A stretch of 64,000 nucleotides of DNA from Actinernus sp. WN-2022 (lineage: Eukaryota > Cnidaria > Anthozoa > Actiniaria > Actinernidae): contig JAOWCC010000577.1 in assembly GCA_030867875.1 (NCBI GenBank), positions 154,744,344 to 154,808,343 of the forward strand, given 5' to 3'. Each line of letters begins with the position of its first letter. The stretch's first letter is position 1. The translations under genes were made by a program, and so were the position numbers. The notes under the pieces are model-generated. The model had not been told where the DNA came from and searched no databases. It worked only from the letters and a program-made list of their open reading frames with translations. Below are positions 39,901 through 54,100 of the stretch, piece by piece.

Positions 39901-42900
39901 TACTGTCCGACTAGTTAGTTTATACTAAAACAATTAGACCTCTCGCCCTCATGGGCTACGAGTTAAATAGCCCATTCGGCTGCGCCTCATGGGCTATTGA
40001 CTCGTAGCCCATGAGGGCTGCGGGTCTAATTGTTAAATAGTGCCCGCTGAGAGCGGAAGACAATTTTGTGATGACCAATAACGACAAATAGACTGTGTTT
40101 CTGTCTCGGAACTATCGGCTGATAGTTTCCCTCGGAAATTTGATGTTCTCAAACCTAGCATATTGCTTTTTGGAGCTTATATTTGTTTTAAGAACATCAC
40201 ATTTTCGTCCGCAGCTATCAGCCGATAGTTCCTCGATGGACACTCTATTTGTATAATAGAAACTGAGAGCGAGAAATATAATTGTTAAATAGAAACTTTA
40301 AGAAACGGAACAGTTTAAAGCAAATCTGTCGTAAGATGCAGCCAATTTTGAACCCTGCTAGCAGAGGTTCTTTTCTCTTACCCTCTCTCCAGCTCCACTA
40401 ACGAGGGAGAAAAGAACCTCTGCCACGATCCGCACGGTTCTTTAGATCTTGCCGGCTCCAAGTTTTTGGAGGTAAGTCACATGACAAACCGGTCGCACAC
40501 GCATGACTTGTTGGTACTTTAAAACACTGCCCAGTCTAGAGTTTGCAGTTTCAAGATGGCATCTGTCTTTGGAGTGAGCGTGAGCGAGTTCGAAGTAGCG
40601 TTAAAAGCAGCTGTGTCAAACCTCAAGGAAAGCAACATCACCCTCGAAGAAGGAAATTAATTTTATTTTCTCCACTTCGCCTTCTCTTGCCGTTAACAAC
40701 AGGAAATGGACAATTTGAAATGCACAATGTTTACCGTCTCGTTTTTTTCGGCCAATGGAAATCCAGATACGCGGCGCATGCTCAACAGAAAACCGTTCGG
40801 ATCGTGGCAGAGGTTCTTTTCTCCCTCGTTAGTGGAGCTGGAGAGAGGGTAAGAGAAAAGAACCTCTGCTAGCAGGGTTCCAATTTTGGTGAACGTTTCT
40901 AACGTTAGCCTTTTAGTTTCAACTTTAATGAGTTATTTCCCAGTAGATAATCACATCCCATGTATAAATTCCCCTTTTAAATCCATGCCCATGACCTTCA
41001 AGTATAACTCCCAGTTGGACTTCACTGATAAAGAATCCCATTGCTTTAGGGTTAGGGTTTGTATTGTTTTAGGGATAGGCTATTGCTTGGGTAACCAAGA
41101 ACATTATTTTGAGGTTGCAAACGGTGAAGTCTGCCCCATAATTCCCCCGTAGACTACCCCCGCCCCCTCCCCCACACCGTCATGGATAGTCCTCCTCCAA
41201 AACCAGATATAATTGTAACTTGTACGAATAGATCTGCCCTGTTATTTACATGCATGGGCACAGTTATATTTTGTTTTATAGTTCGTTATTTAAAACTAAA
41301 AGGCTAACGACCGCTATTAAAATGATATATTATAGCAAACATAATGCGCGTTGTTTTCTTGCCCTGAAAACATAAGTATTTTATCGGCCTTCCGCTCGGG
41401 GGTATGGGATTCATTCACCTCGGGTGTTCTAAGAATAACCTGATCTGGGAATGTGCTGACTCACAGACCAAGTATGGGAGATGGACGCTCCTGGCCATGG
41501 TGTATAATCCCCCTGTGTATAACGCCCCTAAAGGCCCTTTATGATGGATCGTCGCCGGGCACTATATATACATGGATTCTATGGTATCCTAACATACCTC
41601 TTTCACATTGAGTTAGAGCAGATTTTGACCAGCCACCTTGTATGTACTGACCAATGTGGGACCAACGTAATAAATTACCACCAACAAGGGAACAGCCTTT
41701 AGCTATAATCTGTATTTCTGAAGAACTTAGCAAGCGATCCCAAAAGTTATATCCACTCAAATCACCCCTGTATGGAGCGAAATTCTGGGTACTTTTTCCA
41801 ATGAATACTTTAAATGGAATTATAAATGTTAACGGCGCGGAGAGGTGATCTGAGTAAACAACGCGGCTATCCAAGTAAATGGTCAGTAAGGTGTTCTGCC
41901 AAGTGACACACATGTGATTCCAGCCGCCGTTTTTCATCGCTATGGACCTGTAAAGAGTGATCATAAGCAAAGCTATTGAAACAAACGTACTACGTTTTCA
42001 TCGCAATTCAAAGCTGAGTAACTAATCTGAAGTATATATATATATTGCAGAAATAATCCAATTCGTAGTTCTTGAAAGGTAACCAAGCCTTAGCCTCGCA
42101 TGGAGGATGGAGTTGACCCTGCACTGATACAAACCCTCTTTCTATGAATATGGATAGATTGTGATTATCATGCTAACTAGATACAAGCCATGGAGGATGC
42201 AGTTGACCTAGCCTGATTTTCAGACGGTCGAGGTCGTCCGCTCACTTCCTCCCACCTCCCCGTCTGATGGACTTTGACAGAAACCGTGTTCTGGTCATTG
42301 TTTCATTTCGACCAATCAGAGCGAAGGTTTCATTTTTAGAGAACTGAGGTATGCATGGAATGTCTAGTGCAGCCTGCATGAAGGTGAAGCCAAATGGCGT
42401 ACTATACAAACGGACTTGATATGGCTTTGGAGAAAGCGTGCGAAACTTTCGACATTTCTGAATTATTTCCCGAACAGAGAAAGGCATTATTATACTTCGT
42501 TTCCCGGAAGGACCTTTGCTACCACAGCTGCATCTACAAGGCGACGACCAGGTCGAGAATCGAGAGAGGAGAAATTATGTAGTCTTCTTCAACTTCTACA
42601 GAACGTCAGAATCACGGCTCTTTCATGCACTGCAGAATATGTTCTACAGCTTCAAACTTATAGAAACAGAACGTGGAGAAACATGTTGTCCTCAGACGTG
42701 TACCGGGAAAATCTGATAGGAAGCGCTATCGATATCGCGATAGCGGGCTTTGGAAAATCATTAATCTTCCTCGACCGCTTTGTATATATGCCGTATTAAA
42801 GTGTAATGTCTCCTAGAATGTAAGACCAAATATTTCATGAAATGTAATGATTTTTTTAAAGCAGTGAACACACATACTGAGTATGTCATGGTAATAGTTT

Positions 42901-45051
42901 CACGACATTTGGGCAATTATTTATGTTTGCAAAAAAATTTAACACACTGTTATTTTGACAATTTTGCTGTCCTAAAAGCTGAAATATCTTAGCTTTTTCG
43001 CCTTAAGAAGACTAAATCTTTCATGGAATGGCATGATTTTTTTACAAGAGTGAACACATATAGTGAATAGAGCGGATTTCAATTGACTGTCGGAAGTGTT
43101 TTGGTTTTGCGTTTACTAAGCTCTCCTATTGGCTGAGAAAGTAAACCAACCAATCAGAATCCAAAGTAAAACCAAACGCAAATTGGTTTTGGTTTTGCTT
43201 TGGTTTGTCGTTGGCCCACAGGGAAGCCATTTATGAGTAACTTGTGATTACTCGCTCCTATGATTGGCTGGCCGTGGGTAGTTTGCGTTTGGTTTTACTA
43301 CACACAATTGAAAACCGCTCTATCTCATGGTAAAAGTTGGATTACATTTGCCTAAATATTTATGTTATCAGAATTTTGAACAGTCTTGATTTTGACAAAT
43401 TGTAAAGTACAACAAATCCGGTAGTTAGATCAGTGTTGTGACCATGCGCTTGAAATACTGTACGAAAAATCCTATTTAAAAAGTTCCTGCTGCCCAAAAA
43501 AACCATAGCAGCTCAAACAGGATATGGTTAGGGTTAGTTCTGAGAAATCGACATAAGTTTGAAGCTGTAAAACATAAGAATTCTGCAGTGCAGGAAATAA
43601 AAGTGCGTGATTCTGGCGAGCTGTACTAGAAGGCTACATAATTTCTCCTCTCTTGATTCTCTACCTGGTCGTCGCCTATAGATGCAGCTGTGATGGCCAA
43701 GGTCTTTCCGGGAAACGAGGGGTAATATTGCCTTTCGCTTTTCGGGAAATAATTCAGAAATGCCGAAAGTTTCGCACGCTTTCTCCAAAGCCATATCAAG
43801 TCCGTTTGTATCGTCCGCCATCGTCCGCCTGCACTGATACAAACCCTCTTTCTGTGAATATGGTTAGATTTTGATTATCATGCTAACTAGATACAAGCCA
43901 TAAAGGATGGAGTTGCATGACCCTGTACTGATACAAACCCTCTTTCTATGAATATGGATAGCGTTTGATTATCATGCTATCTAGATACAAGCCATGGAGG
44001 ATGGAGTTGACCCTGTACTGATACAAACCCTCTTTCTATGAATATGGATAGCGTTTGATTATCATGCTATCTAGATACAAGCCTCTAAGTAAGCTGTCTA
44101 TGAGTTATAGAGGTTTCTATTTCCAATATGCTAATTATGTGACGACACGTGAGGCCAACAAAAGGTCACTTCTTTTTCTTTGTGAATGAAACTATTTCTG
44201 ATTTATACAAAATATTTGGTAAAATCACTGATATAAGGCCCAAACAGTACATGGATGTTTAGAAAAATATGTATATTTCTGCCAGCACGTTTTTGTATAA
44301 CAAATGAGTCCTCACATGTCGTCACATAATTAGCATATCGGAAATAGAAACTTCTATAACTCATAGACGCAGCACTCAAATTAGGAAATATCTTACATTT
44401 CAACTATTTACTTGATGGAGAATCGATTTTAATGATAAAAAAATTGGGCTCGTATGTACTTTAAAAGGTATTATTAATAATATTATAAATAATTATGTCA
44501 CCGTTTTGATTGTAATGGCTTTCAAATACTTACGTCTCAGATGAATTCCATGACGTTGTTGACACGAATATTGATTTGGAATAGAATAAAACTCCGAGTC
44601 TCGCACCATTTCTTCCTAACACCTCGGTCACGGCTTCATAAGATGATGCGCTTGTTCGAGCCCACCAACAAGCCGTGAATTCATACAAATCATTCACTGT
44701 ATCAAGTGAAGCCTCTGTGTACACATTATACGCCGTAAAGTTGATGTAGAAATCAGTTGGAAGTGTTCTTGGCACTGAAATATGAAAATTGATGAACTGA
44801 TAATTAATTGATTTATTGTAAAATAACAAACACACAACGTGCGCTCCAGTTGGCTAAACCATGTTTATATTCATGGTCATATGTTACATTTTTGCATATA
44901 TAAATACGGTTTTCCGAGGTTAAATGAAAAATTAGGTTTCATCTTTTTACATATTATATATATTATATTTCATCTTATTTAATACTATTCGTCATTGAGC
45001 ATCTTATTAGTTAGCAAATTTAAACTTCGTTAGTTATGTTTTTGTAGATAC

Positions 45052-45141
<90 letters not shown>

Positions 45142-48100
45142 CTACTACTATTATTATTATTACAAGTGGATACCGCTAACGATAATCATACAATGGTTTC
45201 CACCCCTCCACCCTTATTTTTGTAAGCTTCGCAGATCTTACACAAAATTCGCTAACGATATGTTGTATTAGTCTTGTTTAGTACCGAAACTAAAATTTTA
45301 AAGCTGCAACTTCAATCAAGACACTTAATGGGGAGGGCACCGTTATTAACAGGAAATGCATATCATTTTCCACCCCTCCCCCCTCAGTTTTGCAGGGTTC
45401 GCATATCTTACCCCAAATTTGCAAACACCATGTTGTTTTCGTGGTATTTAGTACTAAAACTATAATTTTAGCGCTGCAACTTTATTTAATCCAGTTACGT
45501 TCTGGTAAGGGAAATATAAAATGAAACTGTCCCAGCATGCTTTGAGGCCAAAACGAAAAGGGTGATGGATTTTTACGGGTGGAAGGGAACATCGTAGAGA
45601 CATGGGATTTTCACCAAAATGTAAACCATACAAAACTACAAGGGGTCTTCTTAATTTGGTAGACATTGAAGTTCGGGGGGGGGGGGGGGGGGGGGAGGGG
45701 ATGACAGGCAAATCAAAATTTCAAAACGGCTTAACCCCCCTGAACTTCATTTGCGCGAGTTTTACATAAACAATTATCTCACAGGATGAAAGTGCATCAG
45801 ATAGCTGGTTAGTATTTCCCCTAGTCCCTAGCTATGCGCAACATACCAAACATTAAACCACGAATTACAAATATTCCCTACCCCACCCCCCTGGAAATGG
45901 TATACCCATATCTTTTTGCAAAATGTCTCGGGAATGTCATTCATGACAAAACTGATTGGTTTCTAAATTTTCAAGTTCAACACCGAACGACAGAATTAAC
46001 GTTAAACAGTTCCCCAGGCCCCGCTCGGCCAAGGAAAAAGCAAGAAAAAACACCTTAACCCCCCTAAACTTCAATTTGTTCTAATTGGGCGAAACTATGT
46101 AAGATAGGCTGGTTTCTATTTCATTAACTATTCGCTACATACCAATCATTAACTATTTAATTAATTAATTATTTATTTATTTAATGATTGTATTATTTCT
46201 ATGATTATCGTTAGGAACAAGTCAAAACCGCTAACGATAATCAAACATGCAAAATACATGGCCACTTGATTTTTAAGACATCAACACAAGTTCAAATGCG
46301 TTTTGAGATATCTAGTTATAACATAGGATAAAACGAAAATTTATAGCGAAGTCTACAGAAGCAAAATGAGATCCCATCTCTGCTCCCCCTACCCCTCACG
46401 GGCGCTGTAGGTTTTGGGAGCAGAATCCCAGCCATACCGGCCCACCCGTATGAGGTTCTCATATGTTATCACCTTCAACGGCACTTTTTATAGCTGAAAT
46501 TGGAGGCTTCAATCATCTATGTGGAAGACATTAATAGATGGACACGAACGTTTGCTATCAACCCGATATATTCGTGAATGGATATGTAAGAGATGAAGGT
46601 TTTAAGGTTAAATAAGTAATAGATAGATGGACACCTAAGAGCCTATTGATTTGTTTACTATCAACCCGATATGATCTCAAGTGGATAACCCATATGATAC
46701 TGAACATTTTAGATAATTTAATGAAAATAGGGCTAGAAAATATGTCGCTGCACCCCCCTGCATTTCACTTTTCAACAAAATGATATCAAAATTCGAGCTC
46801 TACATCAAAAACTACTTTATATAACATCAATTGTGGTTCTTTATCTCCTGTTATTATTCATTTTATTATATCTATAGCGCGTTTTGGATAGTGTCATGCA
46901 ACTTGCATGGTAGTGATCATAGGTGTGTGGTTATTTTCCACCTACTAAGGCTAAATTGGAATTTTGGAAAACTTCTCGTGGAAATAAGTGGCCTAAACTT
47001 CCGCGAAAAAGTTTCTCCTTGAAATGATTGTTATTTTCCATCCAAGTGCATTGAATGTCGTCACAAGCTCGCGAACCGACAGCCTTCCGCAGTTCATGTC
47101 ACATTGCAGTCGTCGCGTCGAGTACAGAAACCATGGTTTTAATTCTGCCACATTACTTAATCCATTGTTATTTTAAGCTGCAACTTCTTTCTAACAACTT
47201 CTAAATGGGGGAGGGCACCGTAAAACAGGAAATGCATAGGATTTCCCACCCCTCCACCCCTCCCCCCTCCCCCCCCCCCCCAACTCAGTTTTGAAGGTTC
47301 GCAGATATTATCCAAAATTTACAAACAATATGTTGTTTTCGTGTTCAACACCGAACGACAGAATTGACGTTAAACAGTTGCCCAGGCCCCACTCGGCCAA
47401 GCAAAAAGCGACAAAAACCGCCTTAACCCCCCTCCTAAACTTCATTTGCGCGAGTAATACATCAACAATTTGATCTAGTTGGGCGAAACTACATAAGATA
47501 GGCTGTTTTGTTATGCCATTAGCTCTACGCTAGATACCGAACATTAATTATTTAATTAATTAATTAATTATTTAATTATCGTATTATTTCTATGATTATC
47601 GTTAGGAACAAGTGGATACCGCAGATGTTACACAAAATTTTCAAACAATATATGTTCATTTTTTTATTTAAAGTGCCACTATGATCAAATTTTGGAATAT
47701 GAATGTTTTCTCATATTCATAAAGTAGAGTTGCTATATTATTACCAGTTGAAACCGTTATTCAATGCGACGATGGGAAGTCTTATTTTTTGGACTCCGAA
47801 TCTTGAATTTTACGTCCGCCATTACTCGAACGTGTTCCTGTTGGTGAGGAACGCCTAGTCAATTTTGAGCGTAAGTGACTTCAAACTCTCAACACAACAA
47901 CACGTGGGGCTACTTTTCTCATACAAACCTTCGTGCGAACTAACATATGTAGCAAGAAAGTGTACCATTTTTTTCCGCAAAGAAAAGTTTTGAATAGAAA
48001 TATGCCTTCCAGGTTGTGCATTGTACAGGACTGTAGCAATTTAACGAACCACAAAGCTGGCATTTCGCTACATTCAAGCCTTCTAGTTGTCAGTACCCGG

Positions 48101-51100
48101 CGTACGAGCAGCCGTGTGATAATCAGTGAATAAGGTTTGTAATTTTCTTCAAGCCTCAAGGATGGTTTGTGTATGTTTTGCTCGTTTTGAGGACAGAAGC
48201 TTCTCCAGAATTGTTTGTGTCACATGCAATAGCCGGTAAGATCGTACCAGAGTCCACTATAACAGTTCGGAAGAAGGCCAAAACAACTGAACCAACTGAC
48301 AGAATGTCATAATGCACCTATCAATGTCAACCCCCAGGGGGGGAAGGGGGGGGGGGGGAGGGAGGCCGGACAGATGTGGGGCATTTGACCGTTCTTGGTG
48401 TCCCCACCCTGAGGAATTTGAACAGGAGCCTGGACGGGGACATTTGACAGGGTGGGGACATTTGACTTTTGGAAGAGAGGGACTGGTACTAAATATCGGT
48501 GCCTCATGTTTGTCGGCCATTTTGGATTCGTCTAAAAGGTAGGTATACCGTCCAGTTCACATTAAAAATATAAATTAATTTAATACTTCAACGCTTCATT
48601 CCTATTTACTATAGATCATTCCAAATACTTCTTGAATTTGTGTAAATCAATTTCATACAAGGGTGGGGGATTTGATCCGTTTTGACCCAGAATTTAGTCC
48701 CCAGGGTGGGGATTTTGACCAAAAATTCTCCCAAAAATGACCCACATCTGCCCGGCCTCCCCCCTGGGGGTTGACATTGATAGGTGCATAAATTAACCGA
48801 AAAATAAGCTGAGAACATAGTTTGTCATATTGCTGTTTCCTATAAACAGATAAACCTAGCGATGTTTAGTATGCCTTTCACTTTACTGCTAATTATATGT
48901 TCAAGACACTAAACCACAGAAGAAATGACCAATATTATTTCATGCACAGTTGTGTGTGTCTCAAACAGCGACGGGGGCGCGCGAAGTTTGGTTCTGTTAT
49001 CGCCACGGCACTGGCACTGTAAAGCTCACTCAGCAGATCAGTCAGTTTCAATACCTTTTTTCAGTCTCTAGTAAATTCTTATCACTCACGATTTCATGTT
49101 AGACAACAGAGCGATTTAATTTTATAGCAATTACATTGTATTTTAGAATGTAGATTCGCCGGAAAATCTATTGCCGGGACACATAAGTCTCATTCGTGTT
49201 TCACTATAAAAAAACTTAGAATTTACATAACTGATTACCTAAGCTTTATAGAGATTTCTCCGCTGAATTCTTCCTGTAGCCCAGATAACAGCACAACCCG
49301 AAAGCCAAACCAGGGAAAATACCCTAGAAATGACTAACATCAAATCGTGAGTGATAAGAATTTACTAGAGACTGAAAAAACGTATTGAAACTGACTGATC
49401 TGCAGCTTTACAGTGATCTGCAGCTTTATAACAGAACAGAATTTATGCAACTATTTACTTGCATAAATTCCGTTACATGAGATATACTGGCTTATATAAC
49501 AGAACAGAATTTATGCAACTATTTACTTGCATAAATTCCGTTACATGAGATATACTGGCTCATATAACAGAACAGAATTTATGCAACTAATTACTTGCAT
49601 AAATTCCGTTATATAACAGAATGATTTATGCAACTAATTACTTGCATAAATTCCGTTATATAACGGGATGATTTATGCAACTACTTACTTGCATATATTC
49701 CGTTATATAACGGGATGATTTATGCAACTACTTGCATAAATTCCGTTATATAACGGGTTGATTTATGCAACTACTTACTTGCATAAATTCCGTTATATAA
49801 CAGAACAGAATTTATGCAACTACTTACTTGCATAAAGTCCGTTACATGAGATATACTGGCTCATATAACAGAACAGAATTTATGCAACTAATTACTTGCA
49901 TAAATTCCGTTATATAACAGAATGATTTATGCAACTAATTACTTGCATAAATTCCGTTATATAACAGAATGATTTATGCAACTACTTACTTGCATAAATT
50001 CCGTTATATAACAGAATAATTTATGCAACTAATTACTTGCATAAATTCCGTTATATAAGATATCCTTAATATAATATAACAGAATTTATGCAACTACTTA
50101 CTTGCATAAATTCCGTTATATAAGGGGATGATTTATGCAACTACTTACTTGCATAAATTCCGTTATATAATAAGTACTGGCTTATATAACAGAACAGAAT
50201 TTATGTCACTACTTACTTGCATAAATTCCGTAATATAACGGGATTTTTTATGCAACTACTTACTTGCATAAATTCCGTTATATAACAGAATGATTAATGC
50301 AACTAATTACTTGCATAAATTCCGTTACATGAGATATACTGGCTTTTATTGACGATTCCCGTCAGTTCTAAAACCGATGAAAACAGCTGAAGTAGCTAAA
50401 CTCATGTTCGACAAGTCTGGTTTGCCAAAACTGGCCATTTCGAGTTGGTTTCTTGAGTTGGCCCGCCATCTTGAAATATACAACCACAAGAGGGACTGGG
50501 TCCACACAGCGGTCAAACGTCTACGCGTGCCTATTACGGTCAGTCTGGTGGGCGGCCGCGCGAATTTCCCGCGCAAAATTTACCATAAAACATATTACAG
50601 TGAACTTCTATCCCCAAAAGTTAAGAAAAATACGTTAAACTTCAAACCGAGTTTACCAATTTTTTTCGTAATTTACCAAAAAAGTTCTCATGGTTTGAAA
50701 ACGGGTGTGTGAACAGTGACGGCCGTCGGCTCGCTTTGAATTTGTTTTGGAATATGTTGTTATTGCAAGACTTTTGACGCATGCGCAGACATTTAACCAC
50801 TGTGTGGACTGGGTCTAAGTTTACGTCAGATGACGTTTTAGGACTCGATCATATCTGGTAATTATTTTCATCGTAGTACCACAGGTAGCCCACTAAAACC
50901 ACAGGTAGTTCACTTTCAACTATATTTCGAAAACAAAAATTTTAGAACTATATACCATTTCAAAATTCCCAGCAATAGCTAAATCCGTCTTAACTATACA
51001 CAGTTTTACATCTGGTTATATAGGATATCCTCAATATAATATAACAGAATTTATGCAACTACTTACTTGCATAAATTCCGTTATATAACGAAACAGAATT

Positions 51101-54100
51101 TATGCAACTAATTACTTGCATAAATTCAGTTACATGAGATATATTGGCTTATATAACAGAACAGAATTTATGCAACTATTTACTTGCATAAATTCCGTTA
51201 CATGAGATATACTGGCTCATATAACAGAACAGAATTTATGCAACTAATTACTTGCATAAATTCCGTTATATAACAGAATGATTTATGCAACTAATTACTT
51301 GCATAAATTCCGTTATATAACGGGATGATTTATGCAACTACTTACTTGCATATATTCCGTTATATAACGGGATGATTTATGCAACTACTTGCATAAATTC
51401 CGTTATATAACGGGTTGATTTATGCAACTACTTACTTGCATAAATTCCGTTATATAACAGAACAGAATTTATGCAACTACTTACTTGCATAAAGTCCGTT
51501 ACATGAGATATACTGGCTCATATAACAGAACAGAATTTATGCAACTAATTACTTGCATAAATTCCGTTATATAACAGAATGATTTATGCAACTAATTACT
51601 TGCATAAATTCCGTTATATAACAGAATGATTTATGCAACTACTTACTTGCATAAATTCCGTTATATAACAGAATAATTTATGCAACTAATTACTTGCATA
51701 AATTCCGTTATATAAGATATCCTTAATATAATATAACAGAATTTATGCAACTACTTACTTGCATAAATTCCGTTATATAAGGGGATGATTTATGCAACTA
51801 CTTACTTGCATAAATTCCGTTATATAATAAGTACTGGCTTATATAACAGAACAGAATTTATGTCACTACTTACTTGCATAAATTCCGTAATATAACGGGA
51901 TTTTTTATGCAACTACTTACTTGCATAAATTCCGTTATATAACAGAATGATTAATGCAACTAATTACTTGCATAAATTCCGTTACATGAGATATACTGGC
52001 TTTTATTGACGATTCCCGTCAGTTCTAAAACCGATGAAAACAGCTGAAGTAGCTAAACTCATGTTCGACAAGTCTGGTTTGCCAAAACTGGCCATTTCGA
52101 GTTGGTTTCTTGAGTTGGCCCGCCATCTTGAAATATACAACCACAAGAGGGACTGGGTCCACACAGCGGTCAAACGTCTACGCGTGCCTATTACGGTCAG
52201 TCTGGTGGGCGGCCGCGCGAATTTCCCGCGCAAAATTTACCATAAAACATATTACAGTGAACTTCTATCCCCAAAAGTTAAGAAAAATACGTTAAACTTC
52301 AAACCGAGTTTACCAATTTTTTTCGTAATTTACCAAAAAAGTTCTCATGGTTTGAAAACGGGTGTGTGAACAGTGACGGCCGTCGGCTCGCTTTGAATTT
52401 GTTTTGGAATATGTTGTTATTGCAAGACTTTTGACGCATGCGCAGACATTTAACCACTGTGTGGACTGGGTCTAAGTTTACGTCAGATGACGTTTTAGGA
52501 CTCGATCATATCTGGTAATTATTTTCATCGTAGTACCACAGGTAGCCCACTAAAACCACAGGTAGTTCACTTTCAACTATATTTCGAAAACAAAAATTTT
52601 AGAACTATATACCATTTCAAAATTCCCAGCAATAGCTAAATCCGTCTTAACTATACACAGTTTTACATCTGGCATATCTTGTATATATCTAGAATACAGT
52701 TATATACTGCTCAAAACTTCAGAATATGCGCCCGCTAACCGTACCGCTGAACTGTCCTTGACTCTTGGCCATTCACCAATCATTGGAGGAGGAATCATGT
52801 TGCATCAACTTAATACAAAGCTCAAGGGAATTGTGGAGGAGTTTGGGGCTGATGTGGCATGCGACATTGTCTTTCTGGGCGAGGACCGCTCGGAGGTAAG
52901 TAGACAGTCCTTCATTTAATTCAATGGCTCATTTTGTTTGGAAGCTTATTGTGTCCTTTCATCTCATTTGCAATAGGAATTTGAAGATCGCCTTAAAAGT
53001 GGAAGAGCTGTGCGCTTTGTAAAGTGAAGGTAAGCTGTCTGCTTAGAACTACTTCTGTATGTTTTTGATGTATCGTACACAATAATAATAACGAGCAGGG
53101 ACCCGCGGACCTTACATGAAATCAACAAGGCTGACCGACTCCTGACACGTGTGTACTGGAGGTTTTTAGCATGTTGATGTTTTCAAAGTTGTATTTTGAT
53201 TTAAAAAAAGGCAATAATATCTTACGGATCTCAGTTAATTTCTCAAACCGATGAATACAATTATAGCTATACAGTGTGCCAAAACTGACGGTCACAGGCA
53301 GCTCGAGTCATGAATTCGTATGACGAAAACAAATATGGTCGCCGAAAGAGCATTGATCGAAGCACGAAAAGGGAATAAAAACTGAGAGGCTTTTTCCCAG
53401 TCACCTTGGAAACCAGATACCCAATGCGGCAGAAAAAGAACAAGTGAAGAAACTTTTTCAGTTCCTTTCAGGAGAAATAAATCTCTCAGAAGCGAACGAT
53501 TTTTTAAGAGATGAGATGCAAGACTTGGTCCACGCTATCGACACTCAAAGCTGGAAAAGGCTCAAGTGTTGGTCGCAATGGTGGTGTAGACCTAATCATC
53601 TACAAATGTTTACCAGAGCTCACACTTGGTTAGATGAAGTTCTTCCCCAACGCCATTCAGAAAAATATGCCAGCACATTCCTTAAATTCCAGACTTTGCC
53701 AAAAGTGTAAAGTTCGCTCTGATTGGTTGACATTATGACGTCAGGAACACGAAAGTCTATGAAGTCCATCAGACGGGGAGGGGGAGGAAGTGAGCGGACG
53801 ACCTCGTACCGTCTGGAAATCAGGCTACAGTAACCCAGGCCACAATAAAACCCGATCAAACCCATCCCCAGTTACACCCTTGGATTAAGATAATAAAATA
53901 GTAAAGCAAAGACAATAATAAAGCAAAGGAAGGATCTAGCAAGAACAGATAATAAAAGCATTGGCACGGCGACACTTAGGACATATAAGCTTGTAGCTGC
54001 GAATGCCGTCTTGGTTGAATGCATGTTTAATCCTATGAAAAAAGAAGTGTCTGAGTTTTCTCTTATAGGTCGCTAGAGTTGGGGATGATTTGATTTCATC

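Larger units (their letters stand above)
36085..40262. mobile_element. Foldback (long inverted repeat) element split by a LINE
   Basis: Both sides carry repeated ACTATCGGCTGATAGTT and inverse units joined to AAATTTGATGTTCTTAAAAC. A longer arm at about 36840-37185 (AATTAGACC, ATGGGCTA, GTCGGACAGTAGAAAATAAT) is inverted at about 39715-40060. Multiple nested palindromes, no transposase of its own. The LINE at 37214-39570 interrupts it. Confidence 0.8.

Noticed and set aside
40543..40872. 109-codon open frame on plus
   Set aside because: Lies within a 529-bp inverted-repeat element and reads through its terminal arm; no domain.
48257..48520. Proline-rich open frames on minus
   Set aside because: Products of the G-rich interior of the Harbinger-like element.
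50346..50712. Conserved ORF because identical at 52003-52369
   Set aside because: Identity comes from the 1657-bp segmental duplication, and the frame crosses a transposon.
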